The notes beneath the pieces were generated by a model, which saw nothing but the letters and a program-made list of their open reading frames with translations, had not been told where the DNA came from and did no database searches. From DATGFK01 sp040007395 (lineage in GTDB: Bacteria; Chloroflexota; Anaerolineae; Aggregatilineales; UBA2796), in NCBI GenBank assembly GCA_040007395.1, contig JBDTVG010000239.1:1-14614 (forward strand): DNA of 14,614 bases. The letters run 5' to 3'. How positions within the stretch are numbered: the stretch's first letter is position 1; each line of letters begins with the position of its first letter. Both the position numbers and the translations under genes were made by a program. Shown here piece after piece: positions 13,970 to 14,614 of this stretch.

Positions 13970-14614
13970 ATGGTTATGCACAATCTGCCATATCATGCGG
14001 CACCTTTTGTCAATCGTGTCAGCGAGATTGCCGAGATCACCCATCGGTTGAACGATCCCGATTGCCACCTATTGACTTTGGTCGGCCCCGGTGGGATCGG
14101 TAAAACGCGGCTTGCGATTCAGGTTGCAGCGAATTGTGCCGAGCAGTTTGATGACGGTGTTTACTTCGTTCCCCTTCAACCCCTAGACTCGCCTCAGTTC
14201 ATCGTCTCCACCATCGCCGATATCGTTAGCTTTCAATTCAGCCTTGGCGGGGATCTCACACAACAACTTCTTCAGTATTTCCGTGAGAAAGCGCTGCTGC
14301 TGGTGCTGGACAACTTCGAACATCTACTGGATGGGATAGAGTTGCTCACGGAGATGCTCGAAGCTGCTCCAAACATCAAACTGATGGTGACATCGCGGGA
14401 AGTGTTGAAGCTGCAAGAGGAATGGCTCTACCCGGTGCGTGGGTTGCGGTATCCCAAGCTCATTCATTACAACCGGCTCGGCAAAGGCAGACACTTTGCA
14501 GTATGGGAGCAACCCGATCTGTTCGTATCCGAACTACGCACGGCGTTCAAATCCCTACGCTACTGGGGTCTTATGGTAGATCGGGAAAGCGAACGCCTTG
14601 ATTTGGAAGAAGTC
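13970..14614 (+). CDS. STAND (NB-ARC-like) ATPase fused to an epoxide-hydrolase-like C-terminal fragment, cut by window edge
   Basis: 215 residues are visible, with no stop before the edge. Residues 1-160 are the start of a signal-transducing ATPase as found in large LuxR/SARP-type regulators: NLPYHAAPFVNRVSEIAEI, Walker A GPGGIGKT (39-46), Walker B LLLVLDNFEHLL (109-120) and MVTSRE (139-144). From about 161 the sequence changes to YPKLIHYNRLGKGRHFAVWE and QPDLFVSELRTAFKSLR, which reads as the C-terminal end of an alpha/beta-hydrolase epoxide hydrolase including its catalytic His (His175). It then continues with YWGLMVDRESERLDLEEV, which I cannot place. The start ATG at 13970 follows GAGGG by about 10 bases; an in-frame TAG at 13961-13963 excludes an upstream extension, so no N-terminal effector domain is present. 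Confidence 0.75.
   Translation, partial: MVMHNLPYHAAPFVNRVSEIAEITHRLNDPDCHLLTLVGPGGIGKTRLAIQVAANCAEQFDDGVYFVPLQPLDSPQFIVSTIADIVSFQFSLGGDLTQQLLQYFREKALLLVLDNFEHLLDGIELLTEMLEAAPNIKLMVTSREVLKLQEEWLYPVRGLRYPKLIHYNRLGKGRHFAVWEQPDLFVSELRTAFKSLRYWGLMVDRESERLDLEEV

Overview
The window looks like part of a bacterial chromosome, most probably Chloroflexota (Anaerolineae-like). This is an inference from protein style: a glycosyltransferase/methyltransferase cluster, a STAND (NB-ARC-type) ATPase of the kind expanded in that phylum, a class II ribonucleotide reductase with a TSCPD domain, and a CCCTCTCCC-rich palindromic repeat. No rRNA, tRNA, CRISPR array, phage gene or transposase was seen.

Layout. (1) 35-1093, minus: a type III polyketide synthase with an unusual leader, in which a perfect 10-bp hairpin separates the only strong Shine-Dalgarno sequence from the start codon. 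(2) 1094-1720: an AT-rich divergent regulatory region with a cluster of TTAGAA half-sites and two near-identical 18-bp boxes 31 bp apart, placed like NrdR boxes. (3) 1721-6424, plus: nrdR and then a B12-dependent (class II) ribonucleotide reductase interrupted by a 450-residue intein carrying a LAGLIDADG endonuclease. Together these are a dNTP-supply unit and its repressor. (4) 6430-6534: a nested palindromic repeat between convergent genes. (5) 6549-7651: a divergent pair, a DUF4375-like protein (minus) and an SRPBCC-fold protein (plus). (6) 7755-10899: a translationally coupled operon of GT2 glycosyltransferase, GT4 glycosyltransferase and SAM methyltransferase, probably acting on a cell-surface glycan or glycolipid. 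(7) 11113-12589: a protealysin-like M4 metalloprotease followed 16 bases later by its probable inhibitor, an emfourin homologue. (8) A perfect 24-bp palindrome, then a convergent MarR regulator (minus) whose C-terminus appears frameshifted. (9) 13172-13969: about 800 bases without a convincing gene but rich in inverted repeats, including a perfect 42-nt palindrome. (10) 13970 to the right edge, plus: a STAND ATPase N-terminus joined in frame to what reads as the C-terminal end of an epoxide hydrolase; the gene leaves the window.

The observations most worth following are the hairpin between Shine-Dalgarno and start codon in the polyketide synthase leader, the ATPase/epoxide-hydrolase chimera, the intein-bearing reductase behind candidate NrdR boxes, the protease-inhibitor pair, the MarR frameshift and the 42-nt palindrome. 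All function calls rest on motif reading only; no database search was run.
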